64,000 bases of DNA, taken from contig JAKSLR010000014.1 of the NCBI GenBank assembly GCA_024401095.1, positions 1 through 64,000 on the forward strand. Reading direction: 5' to 3'. Both the position numbers and the translations under genes were made by a program. A model generated the notes under the pieces. It searched no databases, was not told the origin of the DNA, and worked only from the letters and a program-made list of their open reading frames with translations. Within the stretch, counting starts at the first letter, position 1. Each line of letters begins with the position of its first letter. Of the stretch, positions 25,636-35,446 are shown piece by piece. The DNA comes from Bacteroidaceae bacterium (GTDB lineage: Bacteria; Bacteroidota; Bacteroidia; Bacteroidales; Bacteroidaceae).

Positions 25636-27096
25636 TTATTTTTCTGGGATCTGCTCCAAGGTAGCAGTGAGCAACTTCCAGTACTTCTCAACAGAAGGGA
25701 TAAAGCAACGCTCCTGTGGGGTGTGAGGACTACGCAATGTAGGACCGAATGACACCATATCAAGGCCAGGCATTACTGCACCAATGATACCACACTCCAA
25801 ACCTGCATGTACCACAACAATCTTGCAAGGAGTGCCAAACAACTGTTCATAGCTGTCTGCCATAGCCTTTACGATTGGAGATTTTGTATCTGGCTGCCAA
25901 CCACTGTATGAGCCGCTCATTGTCACCTTCATGCCAGCCATATTGAAACAGCATTCCAAAGATGTAGCCAAATACTCCTTCATGCTTTCACTTGAACTTC
26001 TTGCCAGAATCTGGATAGAAGCCTCACCACCCTCAATATTGATAATAGCCAAATTGCTAGATGTTTCAACGATATTTGGAATAGTAGGGATATAGCGGCA
26101 CACACCATTCTGGCATGCAAAAATTGCGTTTACAAGATTGTCTGCAATCTCCTGTGGTACTTCTTTCTCTGGGAGTGCACATTCTTCTGCAAACATCTCA
26201 AATTCAGAAGTCTCAATATCCTTGTATTCTTCCTTGAATTCATTGTAGCAATAAGAAACCAAATCCATCAGATCTGTCTTATTCTCTGCAGGAATAGTTA
26301 AGACTACAGCGCACTCACGAGGAATGGCATTACGCATATTTCCACCATGCCAGCTTGCCAGACATGCATCATCATCTGTGATGGCAGCGCGTACAACACG
26401 TGCCATAAGCTTATTGGCATTTGCACGACCACAGCTGATTTCCAAACCAGAGTGACCACCAAGCAAACCACGGATTACAATCTTTACTGCAACATCTTCC
26501 TTATCTGTATCGACTTCCTTGTATCCCAAAGATGCAGAAATATCAATACCACCAGCACAACCAATGGTAAGTTCACCTTCGTCTTCTGTATCCAAATTCA
26601 ACAAGATAGAACCACTCAGTTCTCCTGCCTTTAAGCCAAAAGCACCATACATACCGGTTTCTTCATCCGCAGTAATCAAAGCCTCCAATGGACCGTGTTT
26701 CAAATCTTTTGATTCCATGATAGCCATGATAGATGCAACACCGATACCATCATCAGCACCCAATGTTGTGCCTTCTGCTTTCAGCCAATCTCCATCAACA
26801 TAAGTCTTTATTGGATCATTTTCAAAATCATGACCACGGCCTTCTACCTGCTGAGGAACCATATCCATGTGAGCCTGAAGAATAGCAGTCTGCTTGTTCT
26901 CCATGCCTGGAGTTGCAGGCTTACGCATGATGATATTACCACTTTCATCCATTTCTGCATCGACACCAGCATCTTTTGCCCATTTCAGCAATGCTGCCTG
27001 AACTTTTTCGAGATGACCTGACGGACGAGGTATCTCTGTCAGAAACTCAAAATTCTTGAAAATTACTCTTGGAGATAAATCTTTAATTGTAGCCAT
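25636..27096 (-). CDS. pepD: Aminoacyl-histidine dipeptidase (M20 family)
   Basis: The 486-residue cytosolic dizinc enzyme cleaves Xaa-His dipeptides and others. Metal and catalytic motifs are QAHMDMVPQ, TLGADDGIG, ADEETGMYGA and VHAGLECGIIG. The insertion of a dimerisation lid domain (about 210-390) is standard for PepD. Its ATG lies 12 bp after the flippase-like gene, so they share a transcript. Confidence 0.94.
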   Translation of the reverse strand: MATIKDLSPRVIFKNFEFLTEIPRPSGHLEKVQAALLKWAKDAGVDAEMDESGNIIMRKPATPGMENKQTAILQAHMDMVPQQVEGRGHDFENDPIKTYVDGDWLKAEGTTLGADDGIGVASIMAIMESKDLKHGPLEALITADEETGMYGAFGLKAGELSGSILLNLDTEDEGELTIGCAGGIDISASLGYKEVDTDKEDVAVKIVIRGLLGGHSGLEISCGRANANKLMARVVRAAITDDDACLASWHGGNMRNAIPRECAVVLTIPAENKTDLMDLVSYCYNEFKEEYKDIETSEFEMFAEECALPEKEVPQEIADNLVNAIFACQNGVCRYIPTIPNIVETSSNLAIINIEGGEASIQILARSSSESMKEYLATSLECCFNMAGMKVTMSGSYSGWQPDTKSPIVKAMADSYEQLFGTPCKIVVVHAGLECGIIGAVMPGLDMVSFGPTLRSPHTPQERCFIPSVEKYWKLLTATLEQIPEK

Positions 27097-27108
27097 TTTT
27101 ATACTAAT

Positions 27109-28095
27109 TTATTCTATTTTATTTTTATCTAAAGATAATGCGATAAGTCCCCATACTCCCAATACAATAATAAGCAAGGTCTGAATAGAATGTACTAAAA
27201 GAGCAAAAATTCCAGCCTCTTCCTCACCTACTCCATATAAAGTCAGCATAGTAATAACCGCAAAGTGCCATGGTCCAGCTCCATTTGGGGTAGGAACAAC
27301 TACAGCAATGCTACCTACAGCAAACATTACCAGACTTGCAATAAAGCCCAAACCTGACGTAAATTCAAAAGCATATAATGTTAAAGAAAAGTGCAATATA
27401 TAGCTTACCCAAATAGCCAATGTGTAAAACACAAAAAGAGGCTTGTTCCTGACACTACGCAAAGAAAAAATACCTTCACATAAATTCTGGTACTTTTCTT
27501 TGACCATTGCAAAAAAAGACAGTTTCTTAAGCAAATAGACAAAAAGAACTAAGATTGCCAATGCACTAATACCTAATATTATATAGTGAACCGGGTTAAA
27601 CTTATCCATGATAGAATTCAAATCGGTCCCTGTCTCCTTGAAAAATACATGGAATACACCCATTTGAGATAACAAGGTAATACCCGTTATGACAAGAATA
27701 CAGAGCGAATCAATGATTCGTTCTGTCACCACAGTTCCAAGAGACTTTGTGAAAGAAACGCCGTCATATCTTTTTAAAATACCACAACGAGAAATCTCGC
27801 CTACTCTTGGTACTAACAGATTGGCAGCATAGGACACAAAAATAGAATTTACACAATGACGAACCTTTGGCTTTTCTCCCATTGGCTCCAAAGTCTGTTT
27901 CCAACGCCATCCTCTAAACATCTGTGCCAAAACGCCAAATGGAAGAGAAAGTAGCATCCATTTCCAATCCATTTCATGCCAAAAGACACCATTAACTTTA
28001 GACCAATCGAATTCACGATAGGTCCAAGACAAAATTACGGCACCTAAAAGCACCGACAACACCACTTTTACAATGTCCTTTAAAAGCGTTTTCAA
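27109..28095 (-). CDS. Lysylphosphatidylglycerol synthase/flippase-like membrane protein (UPF0104, YbhN type)
   Basis: The 328-residue protein has about eight TM helices and the family signatures FVSYAANLLVPRVGEISR and VPTPNGAGPWHFAV. Relatives move or modify phospholipids; the one without a transferase domain is presumed a lipid flippase. No ATG fits: the promoter at 28117-28125 leaves only the TTG at 28095, giving a start MKTLLKDIVKVV, the form expected for this family. Longer readings run into rsmA on the other strand. Confidence 0.82.
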   Translation of the reverse strand: MKTLLKDIVKVVLSVLLGAVILSWTYREFDWSKVNGVFWHEMDWKWMLLSLPFGVLAQMFRGWRWKQTLEPMGEKPKVRHCVNSIFVSYAANLLVPRVGEISRCGILKRYDGVSFTKSLGTVVTERIIDSLCILVITGITLLSQMGVFHVFFKETGTDLNSIMDKFNPVHYIILGISALAILVLFVYLLKKLSFFAMVKEKYQNLCEGIFSLRSVRNKPLFVFYTLAIWVSYILHFSLTLYAFEFTSGLGFIASLVMFAVGSIAVVVPTPNGAGPWHFAVITMLTLYGVGEEEAGIFALLVHSIQTLLIIVLGVWGLIALSLDKNKIE

Positions 28096-28104
28096 TTTTT
28101 TTCG

Positions 28105-28113
28105 TACCTTTGC
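28105..28113 (+). promoter_or_regulatory. Promoter -7 box for rsmA
   Basis: TACCTTTGC, 29 bases before the rsmA ATG. It forms one arm of the palindrome CTTTGC-GAA-GCAAAG with the box of the opposing gene. Confidence 0.7.
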
Positions 28114-28116
28114 GAA

Positions 28117-28125
28117 GCAAAGATA
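28117..28125 (-). promoter_or_regulatory. Promoter -7 box for the flippase-pepD operon
   Basis: TATCTTTGC on the reverse strand, 21 bases before the TTG start at 28095. It faces the rsmA box only 3 bp away. Confidence 0.72.
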
Positions 28126-28142
28126 ATTAAAAATAACGAACC

Positions 28143-28925
28143 ATGCAGTCAGTAAAGCCGAAAAAGTTTCTTGGGCAACACTTTTTGAAAGATTTGGGAA
28201 TAGCAAAAGCTATTGCTGATACAGTGGATTCTGTGCCAGGTTTACCCGTCCTAGAAGTAGGTCCAGGCATGGGTGTCTTGACACAATTCCTTATTCCAAA
28301 AGAAAGGAAACTCAAAGTCGTTGAACTTGATTTCGAATCTGTAGAATACCTCAGAAAGAACTATCCTCAATTAGAAGATGACATCATTGAGGATGATTTT
28401 TTAAAAATGCATCTGGAAAACCTCTTTGAAGGACAGCCTTTTGTCTTGACTGGCAACTACCCATACAATATTTCCAGCCAGATTTTCTTTAAAATGCTGG
28501 AGCACAAAGATCAGATTCCATGCTGTACTGGCATGATCCAAAAAGAAGTTGCAGAAAGACTTGCAGCAAAACCTGGCAACAAGACCTATGGCATTCTCAG
28601 CATCTTAATCCAAGCCTGGTACGATGTAGAATACCTTTTTACTGTCCATGAAAATGTCTTTAATCCCCCACCTAAGGTAAAAAGTGCCGTCATCCGTATG
28701 AAAAGAAACCAGACTACTGATCTAGGATGCGATGAAGCTTTATTTAAACAAGTGGTAAAGACAACCTTTAACCAACGAAGAAAAACATTAAGAAATTCCA
28801 TAAAACCTATAATCGGGAAAGACAGTCCTCTCCTGACTTTGGATATCATGAATAAACGTCCGGAGCAGCTATCAGTCCAAGAATTCATAGAGCTTACAAA
28901 CCAAGTTGCAGAAACTTTATCCTAA
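28143..28925 (+). CDS. rsmA: 16S rRNA dimethyladenosine transferase (KsgA)
   Basis: The 260-residue SAM enzyme dimethylates two adjacent adenines in helix 45 of 16S rRNA and checks late 30S assembly. It has KKFLGQHFL at 7-15, the SAM loop VLEVGPGMGVLT, and NYPYNISS as catalytic motif IV (NLPYN in most). The C-terminal helical domain (about 190-255) contains FNQRRKTLRNS. Confidence 0.95.
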   Translation: MQSVKPKKFLGQHFLKDLGIAKAIADTVDSVPGLPVLEVGPGMGVLTQFLIPKERKLKVVELDFESVEYLRKNYPQLEDDIIEDDFLKMHLENLFEGQPFVLTGNYPYNISSQIFFKMLEHKDQIPCCTGMIQKEVAERLAAKPGNKTYGILSILIQAWYDVEYLFTVHENVFNPPPKVKSAVIRMKRNQTTDLGCDEALFKQVVKTTFNQRRKTLRNSIKPIIGKDSPLLTLDIMNKRPEQLSVQEFIELTNQVAETLS

Positions 28926-28966
28926 CATTTTCTACCTGAGAATTAGGATAATCCGACAAAATGATA

Positions 28967-28974
28967 TACCTTTG
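28967..28974 (+). promoter_or_regulatory. Promoter -7 box for the DUF349 gene
   Basis: TACCTTTG, 46 bases before the ATG at 29021. Confidence 0.6.
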
Positions 28975-29020
28975 TCAAGTTAAATAATATTTGGGGACTT
29001 TATCCAATTAAAAATATACC

Positions 29021-30790
29021 ATGATGAACTCTACAGAAAACAATGAGTTGACCCAGCAGGAGCCTACAAAGCCTGTTTACAGCACTAAAGCTGCTGTCAT
29101 TGAGCGTTTGAAGGAAATCGTCCAGGAAGTCGAAGGGGTTAGCAAATCCGAGCTAGACTCTTTGAAACAAATCTTTTACAAGCTTCATGTCGCAGAGCAG
29201 GAGAAGTTACACAAGGAGTTTCTTGAGCAAGGAGGTGACCCTGCAGCTTATGTTCCAGCTATCGATGAAAGCGAAGTTACTTTCAAGGCAGAAATGAACC
29301 TGATCAAGGAAAAACGCAATGCTTATTTGCAAGAGCAAGAACAGTTGAAAGTCGAAAATCTTCAGAAAAAGCAAGCAATCATTGACCGGATCAAAGGCCT
29401 TGCAGAAAACCCTGATGAAGCAAATCAAGCTTATGAAGAGGTAAAGAATCTCCAAACAGAATGGAAAAACATTGGAGTTGTTCCTCCAGAGAATTCCACA
29501 GAACTTTGGAAAACCTATCAGCTATATATAGAAAAATACTACGACACCCTAAAAATCAGCAACGAGTTCAGAGAATATGATTTCAAGAAAAACCTTGAAA
29601 CCAAAGTGGCTCTTTGTGAAGCTGCTGAAAAACTGGCAGAAGAAGAGGATGTCATAGCCGCATTCCACAAACTACAGTCTCTACATCAGGAATTCAGAGA
29701 TTGCGGACCTGTGGCAAAAGAGCAAAGAGAAGAAATCTGGAAGCGTTTCAAAGATGCCTCAACCACTGTAAACCGTCGTCATCAGCAGCATTTCGAAAAC
29801 ATCAAGAATGAAGAGAGCAAGAATCTAGAAAAGAAAACTGCTATATGCGAAACCATTGAAGGAATTGATGTAGAAAACATTACAAGCGCACCTGTCTGGA
29901 ACGAGATGACCCAGAAAGTAATTGAGTTACAGACAGAATGGAAGAAGATAGGGTTTGCACCTCAAAAGATGAACGTCAAGATCTTTGAAAGATTCCGCGC
30001 TGCTTGTGACAAATTCTTCACAGCAAAAAGTGAGTTCTTCAAAGGATTAAAAGACAATCTTGCTCAAAACCTGGAATTAAAGACTGCCCTGTGCGAAAAA
30101 GCAGAGCAGCTTAAAGATAGCACAGACTGGAAAAAAACATCTGATGCGCTCATTCGTCTTCAGAAAGAATGGAAAACCATCGGTCCTGTTGCAAAAAAAG
30201 AATCTGATGCTGTTTGGAAACGCTTTGTGGCAGCCTGTGATTATTTCTTTGAGCAGAAAGAGAAGGTTGTATCAACCCTTCACAATGAGGAACACGAAAA
30301 CCTGAAAAAGAAACAAGAAATCATAGAGAAGCTGAAGACACTTGCCACTGAAAAAGTTGAAAGTTCACGCGAAACTCTTCAGGCATTGACAAAAGAATGG
30401 AATGAAGTTGGACACGTACCATTCAAAGAAAAGGATAAGTTGTACGAAGAGTACAAGAATATCCTTGATAACGTTTACAAGCAATTGAACGCAAAGAATG
30501 GTAAAAAGCGCTTGAACAAATTCAAAGATTCTATCAAAGAACGTATCCAAGATGGCAACAACCTTCTAAGAGAACGTGATAGACTCTTCAGAATCTATGA
30601 AAACATGAAGTCTGAAATCAAGACCTATGAGAACAATCTAGGTTTCTTGAACTCATCTTCAAAATCAGGTAATGGCCTTCTTGCAGAAATCAAACGTAAA
30701 GTTGAAAAGCTGAAAGACGATTTAGAGCTGCAGAAGCAAAAGATTCAAACATTAGATGAAGAAATAAACAAAAGTAAAAAAAGTGAATAA
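29021..30790 (+). CDS. DUF349 repeat protein
   Basis: The 589-residue acidic/basic helical protein has five DUF349 repeats, each seen as LQxEWKxIG then a Trp/Phe-rich helix: near 146, 224, 307, 387 and 461. The rest is coiled coil, ending in a Lys-rich tail. No signal peptide or TM helix. DUF349 proteins are poorly known; some link to RNA or division processes. ATGs at 29021 and 29024 are both possible. It is a single-gene unit with terminator. Confidence 0.88.
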   Translation: MMNSTENNELTQQEPTKPVYSTKAAVIERLKEIVQEVEGVSKSELDSLKQIFYKLHVAEQEKLHKEFLEQGGDPAAYVPAIDESEVTFKAEMNLIKEKRNAYLQEQEQLKVENLQKKQAIIDRIKGLAENPDEANQAYEEVKNLQTEWKNIGVVPPENSTELWKTYQLYIEKYYDTLKISNEFREYDFKKNLETKVALCEAAEKLAEEEDVIAAFHKLQSLHQEFRDCGPVAKEQREEIWKRFKDASTTVNRRHQQHFENIKNEESKNLEKKTAICETIEGIDVENITSAPVWNEMTQKVIELQTEWKKIGFAPQKMNVKIFERFRAACDKFFTAKSEFFKGLKDNLAQNLELKTALCEKAEQLKDSTDWKKTSDALIRLQKEWKTIGPVAKKESDAVWKRFVAACDYFFEQKEKVVSTLHNEEHENLKKKQEIIEKLKTLATEKVESSRETLQALTKEWNEVGHVPFKEKDKLYEEYKNILDNVYKQLNAKNGKKRLNKFKDSIKERIQDGNNLLRERDRLFRIYENMKSEIKTYENNLGFLNSSSKSGNGLLAEIKRKVEKLKDDLELQKQKIQTLDEEINKSKKSE

Positions 30791-30796
30791 AACAGA

Positions 30797-30828
30797 GAAA
30801 GGAGAGCCTTAAAGCTCTCCTTTCTTCT
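30797..30828 (+). terminator. Terminator of the DUF349 gene
   Basis: A 10-bp stem (30797-30806 with 30813-30822) with loop CTTAAA and a T-rich tail TTTCTTCTT. Confidence 0.85.
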
Positions 30829-30847
30829 TACATATTAATTTATATTC

Positions 30848-30876
30848 AAAAAAAGAGTTTCACAAAAGTGAAACTC
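30848..30876 (-). terminator. Terminator of tRNA-Gln
   Basis: GAGTTTCAC (30855-30863) pairs with GTGAAACTC (30868-30876) around AAAA. Seven T residues follow on the reverse strand, right after the tRNA. Confidence 0.85.
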
Positions 30877-30880
30877 TCTG

Positions 30881-30951
30881 TTGGGATACCAGGATTCGAA
30901 CCTGGAATGACAGGACCAGAATCTGTAGTGTTACCATTACACCATATCCCA
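30881..30951 (-). tRNA. tRNA-Gln (anticodon CTG)
   Basis: The 71-nt tRNA has a 7-bp acceptor stem (TGGGATA with TATCCCA), D-loop TGTAATGGTAAC, T-loop GGTTCGAATCC and discriminator A. The anticodon loop is TT-CTG-GT. The last pair of the anticodon stem is A:C. CCA is not encoded. Confidence 0.93.
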
Positions 30952-30981
30952 ATGTCATTCGCTTTATTTTTTAAAAGCGAT

Positions 30982-31013
30982 GCAAAGGTAAGGCTTTTTT
31001 GTAAACATGCAAA
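30982..31013 (-). promoter_or_regulatory. Promoter of tRNA-Gln
   Basis: Reverse strand: TTTG at 31013-31010, 19-base spacer, TACCTTTGC at 30990-30982. A full match to both promoter boxes, 31 bases before the tRNA. Confidence 0.8.
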
Positions 31014-31126
31014 ACTTTTTACCTATTTTTTTGCTTAGTAGCGTATTTTTTTGCTTTTCCACACATTAAAATCTAAAAAATCATGAAAACAAGGGAAAAT
31101 ATGAGGTCTTAATGAGAAAAAGAAAG

Positions 31127-31135
31127 TATCTTTGC
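31127..31135 (+). promoter_or_regulatory. Promoter -7 box for rsfS-ftsH-cdsA
   Basis: TATCTTTGC, 24 bases before the ATG at 31160. It rules out starts at 31112. Confidence 0.75.
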
Positions 31136-31159
31136 AAAAATATGTACCAAAAAGAAGGA

Positions 31160-31519
31160 ATGACAAAGACTAAAGAACTGGTAAATAAAATAATTGAAGG
31201 AATTCAAGAAAAAAAAGGCACAGAAATTGTAGTAGCAGATTTGACAGAGATAGGAGACACAATCTGTGATTATCTGGTAATCTGTCAGGGAAACTCTCCC
31301 ACTCAGTTGGATGCTATTATAAGATCTATTGCCGAGGTTACCGAAAGAGATCTTAACGAACGGCCTATCGGATTAGATGGCTACAGAAACGCAGAATGGG
31401 TTGCCATGGATTACGTTGATGTTGTTGTCCATGTTTTTTTACCTGATTTCAGAGCTTTCTACCAACTTGAGAACCTTTGGGCAGATGCAAAATTAGACAG
31501 AATTCCAAATTTGGATTAA
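31160..31519 (+). CDS. rsfS: Ribosomal silencing factor RsfS
   Basis: The 119-residue protein binds uL14 on the 50S subunit and blocks joining with 30S in starvation. The core CDYLVICQGNSPTQLDAI and the C-terminal GYRNAEWVAMDYVDVVVHVFLP are typical. ATGs at 31142 and 31160 are in frame; the second gives the family-length N terminus (MTKTKELVNKI). It leads the operon with ftsH (2 bp gap). Confidence 0.94.
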   Translation: MTKTKELVNKIIEGIQEKKGTEIVVADLTEIGDTICDYLVICQGNSPTQLDAIIRSIAEVTERDLNERPIGLDGYRNAEWVAMDYVDVVVHVFLPDFRAFYQLENLWADAKLDRIPNLD

Positions 31520-31521
31520 AT

Positions 31522-33489
31522 ATGAATGAGAATAACAGAGAAAAAGGAAAAAACGGAATGCCAAGTTTTAACTTAACCTGGCTGTATATAATAATACTCA
31601 TTATTTTGGGCATTTTCTGGTTTGCTGGTTCTGATGACAGTGCCAGCAAAAGTGCGACCTACACAGAATTCAAGAGCTATGTAGAAAAAGGATATGCAAA
31701 TAAGATTGTAGCCAATAAAGACGAAGGCATGCTGAAAATGTATGTTACGACCGAGCATATACGTGACGTATTCAAGACAGATGCCAAAAACACGGGCTTA
31801 CAGCCATACATCACAGTCCAATTTGGTTCAATAGACAAACTCGAAGAATTCTTGGATGCCCAAGAAGAAGCCGGCCATTTAAAAGGTGGAATCAGCTATG
31901 AAAGAGCTAGTGGCATTTGGCAGTCAATTCTTTTCAATTTAGGACCATTGATTCTTTTTCTTTTCCTAATGTCATTTATGTTCCGCAGAATGGGAAGTGG
32001 CATGGGAGGTTCTGCAGGCATTTTCAACGTTGGACGCTCAAAGGCTAAATTAGTTGACAAAGACGACAAGAACAAGATCACATTTAAGGATGTGGCTGGT
32101 CAAGAAGGTGCAAAAGAGGAAGTTCAGGAAATTGTCGATTTCTTGAAAAATCCAGAGAAATATACTGAACTTGGTGGTAAGATCCCAAAGGGAGCATTAC
32201 TTGTTGGCCCTCCGGGAACAGGTAAGACCCTGTTGGCAAAGGCCGTTGCCGGTGAAGCTGATGTACCGTTCTTTTCTCTATCAGGTTCTGATTTTGTGGA
32301 AATGTTTGTCGGTGTAGGAGCCTCTCGCGTACGCGACCTATTCCGCCAAGCAAAGGAAAAATCCCCATGTATCATTTTTATTGACGAGATTGATGCCATT
32401 GGCCGTGCCCGCAGCAAAAACACCCAGATGGGTGGAAATGATGAAAGGGAAAGCACCCTGAACCAGCTGCTTACTGAGATGGATGGATTCGGGACAAACA
32501 GTGGTGTCATCATTATGGCAGCAACCAACCGAGTAGATATCTTGGACAAAGCATTGCTACGTGCTGGCAGATTTGACCGTCAAATTCATGTCGATTTACC
32601 TGATTTAAATGAAAGAAAGGATATATTTGGTGTACACCTACGTCCAATAAAGCTAGACAATACCGTTGATGTGGAGATGCTAGCTCGCCAGACCCCAGGA
32701 TTCTCTGGAGCAGACATAGCAAACGTTTGCAACGAGGCAGCACTGATAGCTGCACGTCATGGAAAATCTTATGTCGGCAAGCAAGATTTCCTGGATGCCG
32801 TTGATAGAATCATCGGAGGACTTGAGAAAAAGACCAAGGTTCTGACTACCGAGGAGAAAAAGTCCATTGCACTTCATGAAGCTGGACATGCTACCATCTC
32901 CTGGTTTTTGGAATATGCAAATCCATTGGTAAAGGTAACCATTGTACCTCGAGGCAGAGCTCTGGGTGCTGCCTGGTATATGCCAGAAGAAAGACAGATT
33001 ACCACAAAAGAGCAGATGCTGGATGAAATGTGTGCAACCTTAGGTGGTAGAGCCGCAGAAGAGTTATTCATTGGACGCATATCTACAGGCGCAATGAACG
33101 ATTTGGAACGCGTCACAAAGCAAGCTTACGGAATGATTGCCTATGCTGGTATGAGTGAGCGTCTGCCAAATCTCTGTTATTACAACAATGAAGAGTATTC
33201 TTTCAGTAAGCCATACAGCGAAGCTACAGCTCAGCTAATTGACGAAGAGGTCAAGAAAATGATCGCAGGTCAGTATGAAAGAGCAAAAGAGCTACTTGAA
33301 GAGCATAAAGAAGGTCATGCAGCACTCGCCCAATTACTAATTGAAAGAGAAGTTATTTACGCTGAAGACGTTGAAAACATATTCGGAAAACGTCTATGGG
33401 CCTCACGTTCAGAAGAAATTCTAGACAAAGATGTACAAGAAAGCCCAACAAGTGAATTAAAGAATATTGAAGATAAGTCTAAAGAATAA
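31522..33489 (+). CDS. ftsH: ATP-dependent zinc metalloprotease FtsH
   Basis: The 655-residue membrane AAA+ protease removes misfolded and regulatory membrane proteins. Two TM helices (about 20-35, 135-153) flank the periplasmic domain. Walker A is GPPGTGKT (229-236), Walker B IIFIDEID, the second region of homology includes [19 protein letters not shown], and the zinc motif is HEAGH (452-456). A Glu-rich C-terminal tail follows. The open frame begins upstream inside rsfS; the ATG at 31522 fits. Confidence 0.97.
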   Translation: MNENNREKGKNGMPSFNLTWLYIIILIILGIFWFAGSDDSASKSATYTEFKSYVEKGYANKIVANKDEGMLKMYVTTEHIRDVFKTDAKNTGLQPYITVQFGSIDKLEEFLDAQEEAGHLKGGISYERASGIWQSILFNLGPLILFLFLMSFMFRRMGSGMGGSAGIFNVGRSKAKLVDKDDKNKITFKDVAGQEGAKEEVQEIVDFLKNPEKYTELGGKIPKGALLVGPPGTGKTLLAKAVAGEADVPFFSLSGSDFVEMFVGVGASRVRDLFRQAKEKSPCIIFIDEIDAIGRARSKNTQMGGNDERESTLNQLLTEMDGFGTNSGVIIMAATNRVDILDKALLRAGRFDRQIHVDLPDLNERKDIFGVHLRPIKLDNTVDVEMLARQTPGFSGADIANVCNEAALIAARHGKSYVGKQDFLDAVDRIIGGLEKKTKVLTTEEKKSIALHEAGHATISWFLEYANPLVKVTIVPRGRALGAAWYMPEERQITTKEQMLDEMCATLGGRAAEELFIGRISTGAMNDLERVTKQAYGMIAYAGMSERLPNLCYYNNEEYSFSKPYSEATAQLIDEEVKKMIAGQYERAKELLEEHKEGHAALAQLLIEREVIYAEDVENIFGKRLWASRSEEILDKDVQESPTSELKNIEDKSKE

Positions 33490-33490
33490 C

Positions 33491-34324
33491 ATGAAGAATT
33501 TTATTGTACGCGCCTTGACTGGTGTTGTTTTTGTAGCGGTCATTCTTGCTGCAATTCTCTGGAATCCTGTACTATTTGCTATTGTATTTGGAGGTATATC
33601 AGCATTAGCAATCTGGGAGTTCACTTCCTTAGTAAACCAAAGAGATGATGTACACGTCAACCGTTTCATCTGCACTGTTGGTGGGCTATACCTATTCTTT
33701 GCTTTCTTTGGTTATTCCATTAATTACCAGGGTGCAAGTATTTTTATACCCTACCTGATCATCTTACTCTATCTTTTGATCAGTGAACTGTATTTCAAGC
33801 ACGAGAATCCAATGAATAATTGGGCATTTGCTATGCTGTCACAACTATATGTTGCACTACCATTTGCCCTGTTGAATACACTAGCATTCCAGTTCTCTAT
33901 GACCAATGCAGCAGTAACATTCACTCCACTGTATCCTTTGTCACTCTTCATTTTCCTTTGGGCTAATGACACAGGAGCTTACTGCTGTGGAATGTTGTTA
34001 GGAAAACACAGACTATTCCCTCGCATCTCCCCAAAAAAATCTTGGGAAGGATCAATTGGAGGAGGAATACTGGCAATTCTTGTCAGTGCAGTTATCTGTT
34101 ATTTTGTAAAAACCAACTATTTGGAATGGGCAGGTTATGCTTTGATTGTTGTAGTATTTGGAACCTGGGGAGACCTTGTAGAATCATTACTGAAACGCCA
34201 ACTCGGCATTAAAGACTCCGGAAATATTCTCCCAGGCCATGGAGGAATTCTAGACAGAATGGATAGTTCTCTATTAGCTATTCCTGCAGCAGTAATCTAT
34301 TTATTTACGCTTTCTATTCTGTAA
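33491..34324 (+). CDS. cdsA: Phosphatidate cytidylyltransferase
   Basis: The 277-residue integral membrane enzyme makes CDP-diacylglycerol from phosphatidate and CTP, the precursor used by the pssA gene at 59150. About seven TM helices are seen. The signature PKKSWEGSIGG lies near 187-197 and GDLVESLLKRQLGIKDSG near 229-246, ending LPGHGGILDRMDS. It begins 1 bp after ftsH. Its last 24 bp overlap lpxB from the other strand. Confidence 0.95.
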   Translation: MKNFIVRALTGVVFVAVILAAILWNPVLFAIVFGGISALAIWEFTSLVNQRDDVHVNRFICTVGGLYLFFAFFGYSINYQGASIFIPYLIILLYLLISELYFKHENPMNNWAFAMLSQLYVALPFALLNTLAFQFSMTNAAVTFTPLYPLSLFIFLWANDTGAYCCGMLLGKHRLFPRISPKKSWEGSIGGGILAILVSAVICYFVKTNYLEWAGYALIVVVFGTWGDLVESLLKRQLGIKDSGNILPGHGGILDRMDSSLLAIPAAVIYLFTLSIL

Positions 34325-35446
34325 ACATTTGATCATTGCTTCAGCCGCATGATCAGAAGCACCAGGAGAGCCAAGGATTTCAATCATGCGCTGATAACCA
34401 TCCAGCATAAACTGGCGTTTATCTCCCCCCGGGAGAATAGATGCCAGTTCTTTTTTTATTAAAGTTACGCGCATATCGTTTGCCACAAGTTCCTTTACAA
34501 CCTCTTCATTAGAAATCAAATTTACCAAAGAAATGTATTTAACCTTCAACAGGAACTTACGCAAAAAAGACATGAGTCGGCTCAAAGCCATATCATAACA
34601 CACAACTTGTGGAACTTTAAACAACGCAGTCTCCAAAGTTGCCGTCCCCGAAGTCACCAATGCAGCAGTTGCATGAGACAACAAGTCAAAGGTCTGTCGA
34701 TAAACAATACTGACGTTCTTATCCTTTAGATACTTCGCATAATAGTCCGAATGAATAGAAGGTGCTCCAGCAACAACCAACTGATAATTGGAAAATCCCG
34801 AGGCAGCTTCTATCATCTTTGGAAGATTATCAGCAATTTCCTGCTTACGACTACCTGCCAGCAAAGCAATGATAGGCTTATCCTCTAACTTATTTTTACT
34901 CAGGAAAGCTGTTCTTGTATCAGAATATTTTTTTTGGAAAGCATCTACCGCATCTACAGAAGGATTACCCACATAGTGAATTGGATAATTATGTTTCTTG
35001 AAGAAATCTATTTCAAATGGTAATATTGAAAACATTTCATCAACATCTCTTTTGATATTCTTGATGCGATACTCTTTCCACGCCCATATTTTAGGAGAAA
35101 TATAATAAAAAACAGGTATTGTTGTATTCTTCCTCAAATATGCCGCAATATCAAGATTAAAACCTGGATAATCAACAAGAATGACAACATCTGGATGCCA
35201 AGAGACAATGTCTTGCTTGCATAATTTCATATTTCTCAAAATAGTACGAATATGAAAAAGCACAGGGACAAAACCCATATAAGCAAGTTCTTTATAGTGT
35301 TTTACACAAGTTCCTCCAACACTCTTCATTAAATCGCCACCGAAAAAGCGAAATTCTGCAGTGTTGTCTTGTGCTTGCAACGACTTCATCAAATTAGATG
35401 CATGTAAATCTGCCGAAGCCTCTCCAACTATCAAATAATACCTCAT
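34301..35446 (-). CDS. lpxB: Lipid-A-disaccharide synthase
   Basis: The 381-residue GT19 glycosyltransferase joins UDP-2,3-diacylglucosamine to lipid X to form the lipid A disaccharide, at the inner membrane. It has the N-terminal GEASADLHASNLMKSL, ISPKIWAWKEYR and VTSGTATLETALFKVPQVV. It overlaps surE by 4 bp (ATGA), and its 3' end overlaps cdsA. Confidence 0.95.
   Translation of the reverse strand: MRYYLIVGEASADLHASNLMKSLQAQDNTAEFRFFGGDLMKSVGGTCVKHYKELAYMGFVPVLFHIRTILRNMKLCKQDIVSWHPDVVILVDYPGFNLDIAAYLRKNTTIPVFYYISPKIWAWKEYRIKNIKRDVDEMFSILPFEIDFFKKHNYPIHYVGNPSVDAVDAFQKKYSDTRTAFLSKNKLEDKPIIALLAGSRKQEIADNLPKMIEAASGFSNYQLVVAGAPSIHSDYYAKYLKDKNVSIVYRQTFDLLSHATAALVTSGTATLETALFKVPQVVCYDMALSRLMSFLRKFLLKVKYISLVNLISNEEVVKELVANDMRVTLIKKELASILPGGDKRQFMLDGYQRMIEILGSPGASDHAAEAMIKCLQNRKRK

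Noticed and set aside
28096-28206. Longer N terminus of the flippase-like gene
   Set aside because: It overlaps rsmA antisense and lies upstream of its own promoter.
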